Below are positions 16,087 to 24,065 of a DNA stretch of 40,826 bases, one piece after another. Both the position numbers and the translations under genes were made by a program. The notes beneath the pieces are model-generated. The model made no database searches and was not told where the DNA came from. It saw nothing but the letters and a program-made list of their open reading frames with translations. The stretch is from Alphaproteobacteria bacterium UBA3760 (GTDB lineage: Bacteria; Pseudomonadota; Alphaproteobacteria; Rs-D84), in the NCBI GenBank assembly GCA_002371155.1, contig DFGC01000005.1:138212-179037 (forward strand), given 5' to 3'. Position 1 is the first letter of the stretch; every line of letters begins with the position of its first letter.

Positions 16087-17415
16087 TTATTCCTTGTGTA
16101 TTGCCATTTGTATCAATTGTTTTGATTCAACCAAAAATTCCATCGGTAATCTGGATATGATTGGATTTGCGTTTGCGCCGATTATCAATGCGATTGCGGT
16201 ATCGGTTGAAATCCCAGATTGTTCCAAGAAAAACAAAGTTTCTGCATCGATTGCGCCGGTTGTTGCCTCGTGCGATTGTTTGTTTGTGTTGTTGGTGTGA
16301 ATTATTTTTGGAATTGTGTTTGCAGTTGCGTTATTTCCGATAATTGTCGTATCGCATTTTGATGCATTGGTACAATTGTTCCCACTGAATTGAACCAGAC
16401 TGCGAAATGTTTGTTTTGAATTGTCCAATGCAACGCCGTATGACAAAATATTTGATACGGTGTTATTGCCAATGTGTATCATTTTTGTGCCGGTGTCTGA
16501 TTGTTGTGCGTTGCGTGTTATAGTCAATGAATAAAAATCGCTATGCGCATTGTTTCCGGCCAAAATCGTTGATGGATATTTCCATGTTATTGCGGAACCG
16601 ATTTCAACCTGGGTCCAATCCAGGCGCGCGTTTGTTTCGCATTTTCCGCGTTTGGTCACAAAGTTCAGAATGCCGCCCACGGTTTTATCATTATCGATTT
16701 GTTTGCCGGCATACCAATTTTGCACCGTTGCATATTGGACATATGCGTTGTCCAATACGACGATTTCAACAACGCCACTGTGTAATTGGTGGTTGGGGCG
16801 ACGGGGGGCACTGCAACCCTCCATATACTTTAATTCAGACCCCGTGTCGGCGATAATCAATGTCCGTTCAAATTGACCGATTTTTGCAGTTTCAATTCGG
16901 AAATAACTGGCCAAATCGATTGGGCATTTTGTGTGTGGTGGTATGTATACGAATGTGCCGTCTGAAAATACCGCGGCGTTCAGGGCTGCGAAAAAATTAT
17001 CGGATGCCGGCACGACCGAGCCCAGATATTTTTTTACTAAATCTGGGTGTTTGATAACGGCGTCAGAAAAAGGTAAAAATATAATACCCAGTTTTGATAA
17101 TTTATCGGTGTATGATGTGTGAACGGATTTACTGTCGATTATGGTGTCGGTTGCCATTCCCAGTAATGCCCGTTGTTCGGCATCGGGTAATCCCATTTTT
17201 TTATATGTGTCCGCCAATTCAGAATTATCAATCGGTTTTTGTGTCGCGTAATAATCAAACGAATCGTAATCTATTGGGTCATAATCCAGTTTCGCCCAAT
17301 GTGGTTCGGTCATTTTTTGCCATGTGTTAAATGCTGCAATTCGCCAATCCAGCAACCATTTTGGTTCGTTGCGTGATGTAGATATTTCGCGAATAAGTTC
17401 AATTGTCAATTTCAA
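16087..17415 (-). CDS. sufB: Fe-S cluster scaffold protein SufB
   Basis: 442 aa, shorter than E. coli SufB (495). It shows the family blocks WLLDWRIAAFNTWQKM, GIIFLPFSDAV, YMEGCSAPRR, NWYAGK, and the core beta-helix end KCDTTIIGNN followed by SHEATTGAIDAETLFFL and LPMEFLVES. The Cys in KCDTT and the His-Glu in HEATT match the positions of E. coli C405 and H433/E434, implicated in cluster formation. The N-terminal region is reduced. Its start overlaps the stop of the upstream 182-aa gene (ATGA). Confidence 0.94.
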   Translation of the reverse strand: MKLTIELIREISTSRNEPKWLLDWRIAAFNTWQKMTEPHWAKLDYDPIDYDSFDYYATQKPIDNSELADTYKKMGLPDAEQRALLGMATDTIIDSKSVHTSYTDKLSKLGIIFLPFSDAVIKHPDLVKKYLGSVVPASDNFFAALNAAVFSDGTFVYIPPHTKCPIDLASYFRIETAKIGQFERTLIIADTGSELKYMEGCSAPRRPNHQLHSGVVEIVVLDNAYVQYATVQNWYAGKQIDNDKTVGGILNFVTKRGKCETNARLDWTQVEIGSAITWKYPSTILAGNNAHSDFYSLTITRNAQQSDTGTKMIHIGNNTVSNILSYGVALDNSKQTFRSLVQFSGNNCTNASKCDTTIIGNNATANTIPKIIHTNNTNKQSHEATTGAIDAETLFFLEQSGISTDTAIALIIGANANPIISRLPMEFLVESKQLIQMAIHKE

Positions 17416-17960
17416 ATTTGGTCACCTGATTCTGCCAATTGTTGGGCTTGGTTAAAGAAAGTCAATGATTGTCCCAACAGTCCATCTGTAAATGTTGATG
17501 ATAAAATTCCGTCTGGTTCGGTTGTGGTTAAATATTGTAATAGTCTGTTTGCGCGTGTGATGTAATTTGCGACATTGTGTGCAATCCCAGAATCCAGTTT
17601 TATTGAACGACGCAATTTTTCCAATGCAAACGGATTTTTCGCGTATTCATCCATAATCCCCCCCAACGCGCGCCACAGTGGGTGTTCAGTTGTGTTGCGG
17701 GGCATTGCGTCAATTGCCGCCATGATTGGAATTAAATTTTGCAACAGGTCCGAATAAATAATTTCGGCATTTTCGGCAACGGCATTGGTTGCGTTTTTAT
17801 TTTTTAATAAAGATTGAATTTTCATAATCAAATTATATTGAAATTCCAATGTCTTGGTAATTTGACCAATTTTTGTGTTTATATTCCGTGTTATAACAAA
17901 TATGGCAATGATTCCGATTAAAACCAATACTGATAAAGACAATATAATTATGGGTTGCAT
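17412..17960 (-). CDS. Membrane-anchored hypothetical protein in the suf operon
   Basis: 182 aa. One N-terminal transmembrane helix (about residues 3-24, IIILSLSVLVLIGIIAIFV) is followed by a coiled-coil-prone helix (NINTKIGQITKTLEFQ) and a helical cytoplasmic domain. This resembles the layout of small TM/coiled-coil scaffold proteins, but the family is not recognised. It is first in the operon with sufB and sufC, and its stop overlaps the sufB start. The ATG follows AGGAG. It is not SufD, SufS, SufE/U, IscA or a Rrf2 regulator. Confidence 0.7.
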   Translation of the reverse strand: MQPIIILSLSVLVLIGIIAIFVITRNINTKIGQITKTLEFQYNLIMKIQSLLKNKNATNAVAENAEIIYSDLLQNLIPIMAAIDAMPRNTTEHPLWRALGGIMDEYAKNPFALEKLRRSIKLDSGIAHNVANYITRANRLLQYLTTTEPDGILSSTFTDGLLGQSLTFFNQAQQLAESGDQI

Positions 17961-18058
17961 ATGATACTCCTGGGGTAAATATTTTTATTTAGTATAACAT
18001 ACATTTTTGCGATTCGTATGTTTTTATAAAAAAACTGAAAATTATATATTTTTTGGTC

Positions 18059-18087
18059 TTGCACAGATTCGGGCAAATTGTTATAAT
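18059..18087 (+). promoter_or_regulatory. Promoter of the pilus TcpQ-secretin operon
   Basis: TTGCAC (18059-18064), 17-bp spacer, TATAAT (18082-18087), 33 bp before the start codon. Confidence 0.75.
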
Positions 18088-18120
18088 GTGGTTATCTAGA
18101 TTGAAATAAAGGACATTTAA

Positions 18121-18990
18121 ATGTTTCGTAAATTTTTAATTTTTGCAATGTTTGCAACGGCGGCGGGGTATTGTTTTGCGGATTCATATCTGCCACAGGT
18201 CACCACGTCCGAGGTTTTTACCAATGAATCGCGTTCGGATTCGCGGGTTCGGGAAACGGAATATGCGGCGCCTGAAACGGTCGAATATGTGGAAACATAT
18301 GAAAATGTTCCGGCATGGCCAATTGCGGGGTCGGATGCGGATGTGACGGTAAAATGCGATGATGCCGGTGGTGCAAATAATTCTGATAATATTCGTATTG
18401 TTTCCAGAATTGGTGATGATATGGTTGTTGATAATACATTCGATTTTAATGGAACGGGGTGGACCGGTGGCGCGAATATGCTGCATGGAAATCGTATCCC
18501 GATGGGTTTTGATGACGAATGTGAAAATGGCGCAGAAATGCCATTGTTGCGTCGTGAAATTTTAGAGGACGACGGGGGCGAGGTTTTGGCGGTTGCGCGC
18601 AGTGGTCGTAAAAATTGCACAAAACGCAACGCGGCACAAAATGCGGCGCTGTGGGAAATGGACAGTGAATCCGATGTCAGCGAAATTGCCATCGCGCAAA
18701 ATTCTGATGCCGAGGCACCAAAATCACAACCAGACCAGGTGCGTTCATGGGTGGTTGCAAATGGACAAACATTGCGTGAAGTTTTGCAAGATTGGTGCGA
18801 CCGCGAAGGTTGGGATTTGGTTTGGGCAACATCACGTGAATACCCGATTGAGGCCAGTGCCGTGTTCAAAGGGCGCTTTTCCGATGTGGCATCTGCATTG
18901 GTTCGCAATTTTGGACGTGCAACACCGGTGCCGTATGCCAAATTCTATAAGGGAAATTTAGTGTTGGTTATTTCGACGAACGAAGAATAG
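18121..18990 (+). CDS. TcpQ-domain type IVb pilus assembly protein
   Basis: 289 aa. A signal peptide is cleaved after YCFA (about residue 20). Residues 21-200 are acidic, low-complexity and unrecognised. Residues about 205-285 match the C-terminal domain of toxin-coregulated pilus protein Q / PilL: RSWVVANGQTLREVLQDWC, EGWDLVW, EYPIEASAVFKGRF, FYKGNLVLVIS. In Tcp/Bfp-type pili this domain is periplasmic and helps the secretin assemble. The next gene, 38 bp on, is the secretin, which supports the call. Confidence 0.8.
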   Translation: MFRKFLIFAMFATAAGYCFADSYLPQVTTSEVFTNESRSDSRVRETEYAAPETVEYVETYENVPAWPIAGSDADVTVKCDDAGGANNSDNIRIVSRIGDDMVVDNTFDFNGTGWTGGANMLHGNRIPMGFDDECENGAEMPLLRREILEDDGGEVLAVARSGRKNCTKRNAAQNAALWEMDSESDVSEIAIAQNSDAEAPKSQPDQVRSWVVANGQTLREVLQDWCDREGWDLVWATSREYPIEASAVFKGRFSDVASALVRNFGRATPVPYAKFYKGNLVLVISTNEE

Positions 18991-19028
18991 GTTTATTTTG
19001 TATCCATCATTGTGGGAGATAAGGAAAG

Positions 19029-20657
19029 ATGAAAATGTTTTTGAAAAAAATTGTTGTGTTTGCGTGTATGGCGTTTGTGTTGGCGGGCTGTTCGCGTGAA
19101 CAATCAGTCAAAGTCGCCGCAACGGTGGATCAAGATTTCGTAAATGCCTATGATGCGTTCGAAATGGCAAAAAATCCGCGTGCCAAGGTTGCCAGTGGTG
19201 ATACGGTTTCTGTATCCGAAGGCGTATGGTTGGGAAACAAATCGATTGCGTTGGAACATCGCAATAATTTGCCGGCACAATTTGAAACCGATACGGGGAT
19301 TACTATATTACTGGATGAACCGGTGACATTACAGGTTTTGGCGAATAACATAAATTCTGTGACGGGGATTCCGGTTAAAATCGATAAACAGATAAATGGT
19401 GAAAAATTAAAAAAGACAATCAATGTTGCATATACGGGAAAATTGTCGGGTTTGTTGTCCCAGGTGGCCACGGATTTAGATTTATTGTGGTATTATGATA
19501 AAAATTCTATCGTGTTTTATGAAACAGAAACACGTACATTTACATTATATGCGCTGGGGACGGATATTTCATATCAAACCGCGGTTCAGGCAGATAATTC
19601 AGGTCAGGTTGTTTTGGAATCAACAATGAAAGAGTGGGACGAGGTTGAAAAGGCGTTGACCGCAATCGTTGGCAAGGCGGAAAATTCGGACTTTACCGTT
19701 TCGCGCAGTTTGGGGACAATTACCGCAACCGCACCACCGTCGGTGTTGGCGCGTATCGGCGATTATGTCGAAAGACAAAATAAACGGTTGTCTCAATTGG
19801 TGACGATTGATGTCAAAGTGTTACAGGTTTCTATATCGAACGATTCGGCGTTTGGATTGAATTTGGCGGCGGCAATCAATTCAACATCGGGGTTGAATAT
19901 TGTTGCGAATCCTAAGAATAATTTGGGTTTGGCAAATGCCAGTTCAATGAATATTGCCGTGTTGTCGAATACTTTGTCGGCGGCGACGGGTGCAACCCAT
20001 GTTGAAAATGGAACGGTTGTGAACGGTGCATACACCAATGACCAAATTATGAACGGGTCGTTGGCGCGTGGTGCGGGCAGTACCGGTTTGATTGAGGCAT
20101 TGGCAAAACAGGGCAAGGTTTCGTTGGTGACAAATGTTGGTGTGACAACCCGTAATAATCGTGTTGCCCCCGTCAGCAATATGACATCAACGGGTTATAT
20201 TAAACGATTCGAATCCAGAAACTTTACAACCGTTGAATCCAGTACCGTTGACCAGGCGGATTTGCAGACCGGTTTTTCGATGCAGTTGTTGCCAAATGTT
20301 TTGGAAAACGGCAAGATTTTGTTGTTGTTCAGAATGTCTGTGCGTGAATTGATTAAAATGTCAACACAATCCATTGGCGAGGTCACATTGCAGTTGCCCG
20401 AGGTTGAAGAACGCAGTTTCATGCAAGAGGTTATTATGGAATCTGGGCAAATGTTGGTCGTGTCGGGATTTGAAAAACAAAAGAATAATGATACGCGTTA
20501 TGGTTTGGGTGATCCGGACTTTATGGCGTTGTCTGGGTCGCGTTCGACGACATCGGGACGTGATGTGTTGGTTGTTATATTGACACCACAGGTTTTAATC
20601 AGTCCGTTGGATGCAGAACGCAGTATCCAGCAAAACTGGGGCGCACCATTGAATTAA
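19029..20657 (+). CDS. Type IVb pilus secretin lipoprotein (PilN/BfpB-like)
   Basis: 542 aa. The lipoprotein signal ends LAGC (Cys21). The N-terminal half contains short N-domains with the typical secretin ring motif (ITILLDEPVTLQVLANNIN and GKLSGLLSQVATDLDLLW). Residues from about 190 include the second N-domain (RSLGTITATAPPSVLARI). The C-terminal half is the secretin beta-barrel (VTIDVKVLQVSISND, LVTNVGVTTRNN, LLPNVLENGKILLLFRMSV, GQMLVVSGFEK, LVVILTPQVL). It forms the outer-membrane pore for a type IVb pilus. It lies in an operon with the TcpQ-domain gene and has a terminator at its end. The pilus ATPase and inner-membrane genes are not in this window. Confidence 0.88.
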   Translation: MKMFLKKIVVFACMAFVLAGCSREQSVKVAATVDQDFVNAYDAFEMAKNPRAKVASGDTVSVSEGVWLGNKSIALEHRNNLPAQFETDTGITILLDEPVTLQVLANNINSVTGIPVKIDKQINGEKLKKTINVAYTGKLSGLLSQVATDLDLLWYYDKNSIVFYETETRTFTLYALGTDISYQTAVQADNSGQVVLESTMKEWDEVEKALTAIVGKAENSDFTVSRSLGTITATAPPSVLARIGDYVERQNKRLSQLVTIDVKVLQVSISNDSAFGLNLAAAINSTSGLNIVANPKNNLGLANASSMNIAVLSNTLSAATGATHVENGTVVNGAYTNDQIMNGSLARGAGSTGLIEALAKQGKVSLVTNVGVTTRNNRVAPVSNMTSTGYIKRFESRNFTTVESSTVDQADLQTGFSMQLLPNVLENGKILLLFRMSVRELIKMSTQSIGEVTLQLPEVEERSFMQEVIMESGQMLVVSGFEKQKNNDTRYGLGDPDFMALSGSRSTTSGRDVLVVILTPQVLISPLDAERSIQQNWGAPLN

Positions 20658-20663
20658 AAAAAT

Positions 20664-20690
20664 CCCGCCAAATTGGCGGGTTTTTATTTT
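20664..20690 (+). terminator. Terminator of the secretin operon
   Basis: Stem CCCGCC/GGCGGG (extendable by one A-T pair) followed by a T-rich tract. Confidence 0.85.
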
Positions 20691-20720
20691 ACTAATATAA
20701 TAGAAGTTTTATTCTATAAA

Positions 20721-20752
20721 AAACACCCCACAGAAATGTGGGGGATTTTTTT
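20721..20752. terminator. Terminator of rpsT (possibly bidirectional)
   Basis: Stem CCCCACA/TGTGGGG (20726-20743) with tetraloop GAAA and T-runs on both sides. On minus it ends rpsT. Confidence 0.85.
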
Positions 20753-20763
20753 GTTGTTTCTAC

Positions 20764-21024
20764 CTAGGCGATTTTTGCCAATTTTTTGGTTAAACGCGAT
20801 ACTTTGCGTGCCGCACGTTTTTTTGGCATAACGCGACCCGCCGCCTTCATCAGTTTGCTTTCCGCGGAACGCACAGCCGTTGTTGCCGCCGCCTTGTCCC
20901 CGGTTGCAATTGCCGCCAATGCCTTTTTAGTTTCGGTTTTAACCGCACTGCGACGCGCAGTGTTGATTGTGTTTTTCTTGATTGTTACCAAGATTCTTTT
21001 TTTAGATGACTTATGATTTGCCAC
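20764..21024 (-). CDS. rpsT: 30S ribosomal protein S20
   Basis: 86-aa basic protein matching S20 in length and composition: start MANHKSSKKRILVTIKKN, then NTARRSAVKTETKKAL, and the C-terminal GRVMPKKRAARKVSRLTKKL. S20 binds 16S rRNA early in 30S assembly. It is monocistronic, with AAGGAAAA before the ATG and its own terminator. Confidence 0.97.
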   Translation of the reverse strand: MANHKSSKKRILVTIKKNTINTARRSAVKTETKKALAAIATGDKAAATTAVRSAESKLMKAAGRVMPKKRAARKVSRLTKKLAKIA

Positions 21025-21101
21025 TTTATTTTCCTTTTATTTTTTATCTGTTTATGCTATTTTATATAAACAAAAAAGAAAATCAAGGAGAAATGTAAAA
21101 A

Positions 21102-21689
21102 ATGTTATGGATTTTTATCGTTTTGGTTGCATATATGCTTGGAAGTGTCCCGATGGGATTGATTTTTACCAAATTTATGGGGCGGGGCGATTTGCGCCAG
21201 GTTGGCAGTGGCAATATCGGTGCGACAAATGTTATGCGGGTTGGTGGACTGCGCATGGCGGGCGTTGTGTGGATTCTGGATATGGTCAAGGCCATGTTGG
21301 CGGTATGGATTGGTTGGATGGTTTTTGATATAGAATTTGGTGCGTGGTGCGGATTTTTTGCTGTACTGGGGCATTGTTTTCCGGTTTGGTTGCGGTTCCA
21401 CGGGGGCAAAGGTGTGTCTTCGTTGTTTGGTGTTTTGTTGGCGTTGAATCCGATTATGTTCATTGTATGTGGAATTGAATGGTTGATTGTGGCATTGTCG
21501 TCTGGGAAATCGTCGGCGGGTGCGTTGGTTGTGTTTTGCGTCGCGCCGGTATTGGGGTTTGTTATGAATACTGGGGTTGGATGCGCAATTTTGGCTATAT
21601 CGATATTGAGTGTTATTCGTCATCGGGAAAATATTTTGCGCCTGGTGCGGGGACAAGAATCCAGTATTCAATGGAAATGGAAAAAATAA
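21102..21689 (+). CDS. plsY: Glycerol-3-phosphate acyltransferase PlsY
   Basis: 195-aa integral membrane acyltransferase that transfers acyl from acyl-phosphate to glycerol-3-phosphate in phospholipid synthesis. Family motifs: GSVPMGLIF, the signature GSGNIGATNVMRVGG (about 33-47), HCFPVWLRFHGGKGVSS (motif 2 with HGGKG), and a final SVIRHRENILRL. About five membrane segments are visible. The AAGGAG ribosome site is 11 bp from the ATG, and a minimal ATG-TAA start-stop lies between them. Confidence 0.95.
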   Translation: MLWIFIVLVAYMLGSVPMGLIFTKFMGRGDLRQVGSGNIGATNVMRVGGLRMAGVVWILDMVKAMLAVWIGWMVFDIEFGAWCGFFAVLGHCFPVWLRFHGGKGVSSLFGVLLALNPIMFIVCGIEWLIVALSSGKSSAGALVVFCVAPVLGFVMNTGVGCAILAISILSVIRHRENILRLVRGQESSIQWKWKK

Positions 21690-21713
21690 TATTCCAGCTG
21701 CGATGAAATCATC

Positions 21714-21742
21714 TTGGTTTTTGTCCCAATTTGTGGTATAAT
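21714..21742 (+). promoter_or_regulatory. Promoter of the 277-aa secreted protein gene
   Basis: TTGGTT (21714-21719), 17-bp spacer, TATAAT (21737-21742), 33 bp upstream of the start codon. Confidence 0.65.
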
Positions 21743-21775
21743 ATACGCAAGTGTATTTAACATAGGTGGGATGGG

Positions 21776-22609
21776 ATGAAAAGATTTCTTGTTTTGTCGT
21801 TGTTGTGCGTGTGTGTCATGCCGGCATTTGGCGCGGGACGTTCAATGGTTGCAAATGAACGCGCGGCATCACGGACGGTGATTGCGCCGGGCAAGTTTAA
21901 TTCGTCATTAAAAAATAATACGGGATTGGTGTCGGGGGGTGTTGCAATAAATACTAATGATGCGAATCGTGTCGCCGTTGTTGATGATGAACCGCAACCT
22001 GCCAAAGATAACCGTGCCAAGGAAAGATTGGCGTGTCTTTCAAATAATATTGGTGTTGGAAATACTTTTGTTTGGGCATCACGGAACAGCAATACATCTA
22101 ATTATGCCAGTATGGTCGAAGATACGGAAAATCCTGAAAATAATGTGTGTTTTGTGTTGGTTGGAATGCGGTCGGATGATTCGCGTATAAATGTTTCTGA
22201 TATTCAACCGCGCTATTTCGAATTGGGGCAAAATATAACATGTGGCAGTTGGATTGATGATGCCAAAATGCAGGCGCGAATTTTGGATGCAAAAAAGACT
22301 GCGCGCACATTGGGAACAATTGGTGGTGCGGTCGGTGGTGCCGGGGTTGGTGTCGGCGCGATGGAATTGTTTGGAAATAAATTGATTGGTGGTGCCGTCA
22401 TGGGACAGCAACAATATGAGAAAAATACCACCGGTTGGTTCGTTGCCAAGGCTAATCAGTTAAAACAGAAAAATAAAGATGACTATAATAAATTTGTTGA
22501 ATATGTTGAAACATTGAAAAGAGAATGTGGAAAAACATCGCCGGACCAGAAGTGTAATGAAGAAAAATACAAAGCATTGTTAGATGTTAATTTGGCCAAA
22601 GCCGAATAA
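21776..22609 (+). CDS. Secreted glycine-zipper protein, unknown
   Basis: 277 aa with a signal peptide cleaved after MPAFG or AFGAG (about 20). Residues about 21-75 are Asn/Ala-rich and probably disordered. A middle region has three Cys (ERLACLSNN, NNVCFVLV, NITCGSW). Residues about 180-205 form a glycine-zipper hydrophobic stretch (TIGGAVGGAGVGVGAMELFG), and the C-terminal 80 residues are charged helix with two Cys (RECGKTSPDQKC). It shares its overall plan (signal peptide, Gly-rich hydrophobic segment, Lys/Glu helices, sparse Cys) with the protein at 25378, but detailed homology is not shown. The family is not recognised; periplasmic or envelope location is likely. It ends in a terminator. 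Confidence 0.72.
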   Translation: MKRFLVLSLLCVCVMPAFGAGRSMVANERAASRTVIAPGKFNSSLKNNTGLVSGGVAINTNDANRVAVVDDEPQPAKDNRAKERLACLSNNIGVGNTFVWASRNSNTSNYASMVEDTENPENNVCFVLVGMRSDDSRINVSDIQPRYFELGQNITCGSWIDDAKMQARILDAKKTARTLGTIGGAVGGAGVGVGAMELFGNKLIGGAVMGQQQYEKNTTGWFVAKANQLKQKNKDDYNKFVEYVETLKRECGKTSPDQKCNEEKYKALLDVNLAKAE

Positions 22610-22630
22610 AAACATGTTCTGAATTTTTTT

Positions 22631-22655
22631 CGCCCGCCGTGTCGGGCGTTTTTTT
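22631..22655 (+). terminator. Terminator of the 277-aa gene
   Basis: Stem CGCCCG/CGGGCG with loop CCGTGT and seven T residues. Confidence 0.85.
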
Positions 22656-22707
22656 ATGGTTGAAAATATTTGGTGCGTGGTGTATTTTGCGAATAAAAGT
22701 TGAAAAA

Positions 22708-23733
22708 ATGTCTGATTTATTTGAAAAATTATTGATTTTGCGTTCGCCGGGTGTGGGGCCAGTGGGTTATGAAAAACTGATTCGGCAATTTGGGTCGGTG
22801 GCGGCTGTGGCGGCGGGATTGCGACAAAATACTGAATTGGTCGATTCGGTTATGCGCGAAATGGATTTGGCGCAATCGTTGGGTGTGCAATTTATTTCGG
22901 ATGATTCGGAATATTATCCGGTTGGATTGAAAAATATCAAGGCTCATCCGCCGGTTATTTCTGCGCGTGGGAATTTAGAAACACTGATGCGGCCGTGTGT
23001 CGGAATTGTTGGCACGCGACATGCGACCGCCACCGGTATGCGATTCGTTGCTGATTTGGCGGATGGTTTTGCGTCGCATGGTGTGGCGGTTGCGTCGGGT
23101 ATGGCGATTGGAACCGATACCGCCGCGCATCGTGGTGCGTTGCGTGCAAATGGAAATATGCAAACGATTGCTGTTCTGGGGGGCGGGGTTGATTATATTT
23201 GGCCGGCTGAAAACGAATCGTTGTATTGGGAAATTGTTGAACGCGGTGTGGTAATAAGCGAGATGCCCGTCGGATTTATCCCCAAAGGTTCGAATTTTGT
23301 GCAACGCAATCGATGGATTGCAGGGATTGCACAAAAATTGATTCTTAGCGAGGCGGATTTGAAATCAGGCAGTATGCGCACGGTTGATTTTGCAATTGAA
23401 ATGGGACGCGAATTGTGGGCGGTGCCGTCGCATCCATTGGATGCGCGTGCGGCGGGTCCAAATTCGTTGATTAAAACTGGCGTGGCACATTTATGTTCGG
23501 GGGTGGGGGACTTTTTTAATGATACAAAAAAATCCCCGGAAAATCGCCAATCACAAACAGAAAATTCAGATTTAGAAGATTTATTGTTGGACGCGTTGGG
23601 GTCGGTTCCGGTTTCTGAATCTGTATTGGCACAGGTTGTCAAAAAAAGCATTTCGGAAATCAAACGCGGTTTGGTTATTTTAGAATTACGCGGTTTGATA
23701 AAGAAAACAGATATGGGTTATGTCCGGATATGA
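22708..23733 (+). CDS. dprA: DNA-processing protein DprA
   Basis: 341 aa. The start is set at ATG 22708; an upstream in-frame start falls inside the preceding terminator. The N-terminal helix-hairpin-helix region reads LRSPGVGPVGYEKLIRQFG. The Rossmann-like DprA domain runs from about residue 80 with VGIVGTRHATATG, VASGMAIGTDTAAHRGAL, AVLGGGVDYIWPAEN, KGSNFVQRNRWIAGI and AVPSHPLDARAAGPN. A C-terminal winged helix (SVPVSESVLAQVVKKS) completes the usual architecture. DprA loads RecA on incoming single-stranded DNA in transformation. Its proximity to type IVb pilus genes is suggestive of competence but no com genes are seen. Confidence 0.94.
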   Translation: MSDLFEKLLILRSPGVGPVGYEKLIRQFGSVAAVAAGLRQNTELVDSVMREMDLAQSLGVQFISDDSEYYPVGLKNIKAHPPVISARGNLETLMRPCVGIVGTRHATATGMRFVADLADGFASHGVAVASGMAIGTDTAAHRGALRANGNMQTIAVLGGGVDYIWPAENESLYWEIVERGVVISEMPVGFIPKGSNFVQRNRWIAGIAQKLILSEADLKSGSMRTVDFAIEMGRELWAVPSHPLDARAAGPNSLIKTGVAHLCSGVGDFFNDTKKSPENRQSQTENSDLEDLLLDALGSVPVSESVLAQVVKKSISEIKRGLVILELRGLIKKTDMGYVRI

Positions 23734-24065
23734 TTCAAATCTTGTCTATACAGTGTATATACATTGGGCAAAAATCAGGCAAAAAAACGAATCGTTGTCA
23801 AAATGTAAAAGTTGAAAATCGGTTCAAGATTTTGTTGAAAACAAAGTGGTATGTTCTAAATTTACATTGTCAAAAAAAGATAAGAGAAACAGAATAACCA
23901 AGAGAGAGAAAAAATATAACTAGGCGGGAAACATAAATATTAAATTTTTTATTCATGTTGAAAAATTCGTGGGTAAAATTTTTGATATTTATTCCTGGGT
24001 GGATTTTGCAACTCTCAAACGGCGGGCAGGAAACTCTTTTGAAAGGAAGGAAAAGGAGAAACGGC
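23734..24065. other. Intergenic region upstream of dnaA
   Basis: 332 bp without a credible gene. It contains a 13-bp palindrome TATACAGTGTATA (23747-23759) and an A-rich tract around 23870-23920. The AAAGGAAGGAAAAGGAG purine run at its end is the dnaA ribosome site. No convincing DnaA boxes (TTATNCACA) were found, so no origin is called. Confidence 0.5.

Noticed and set aside
22639..22707. Longer start for DprA
   Set aside because: The start would lie in the stem of the preceding terminator; the ATG at 22708 fits the family.
23734..24065. Possible replication origin beside dnaA
   Set aside because: No recognisable DnaA boxes, and origins in many Alphaproteobacteria are not next to dnaA.
23955..24065. 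N-terminal extension of DnaA
   Set aside because: The 37 extra residues are hydrophobic then basic and do not match domain I; the strong ribosome site is just before 24066.
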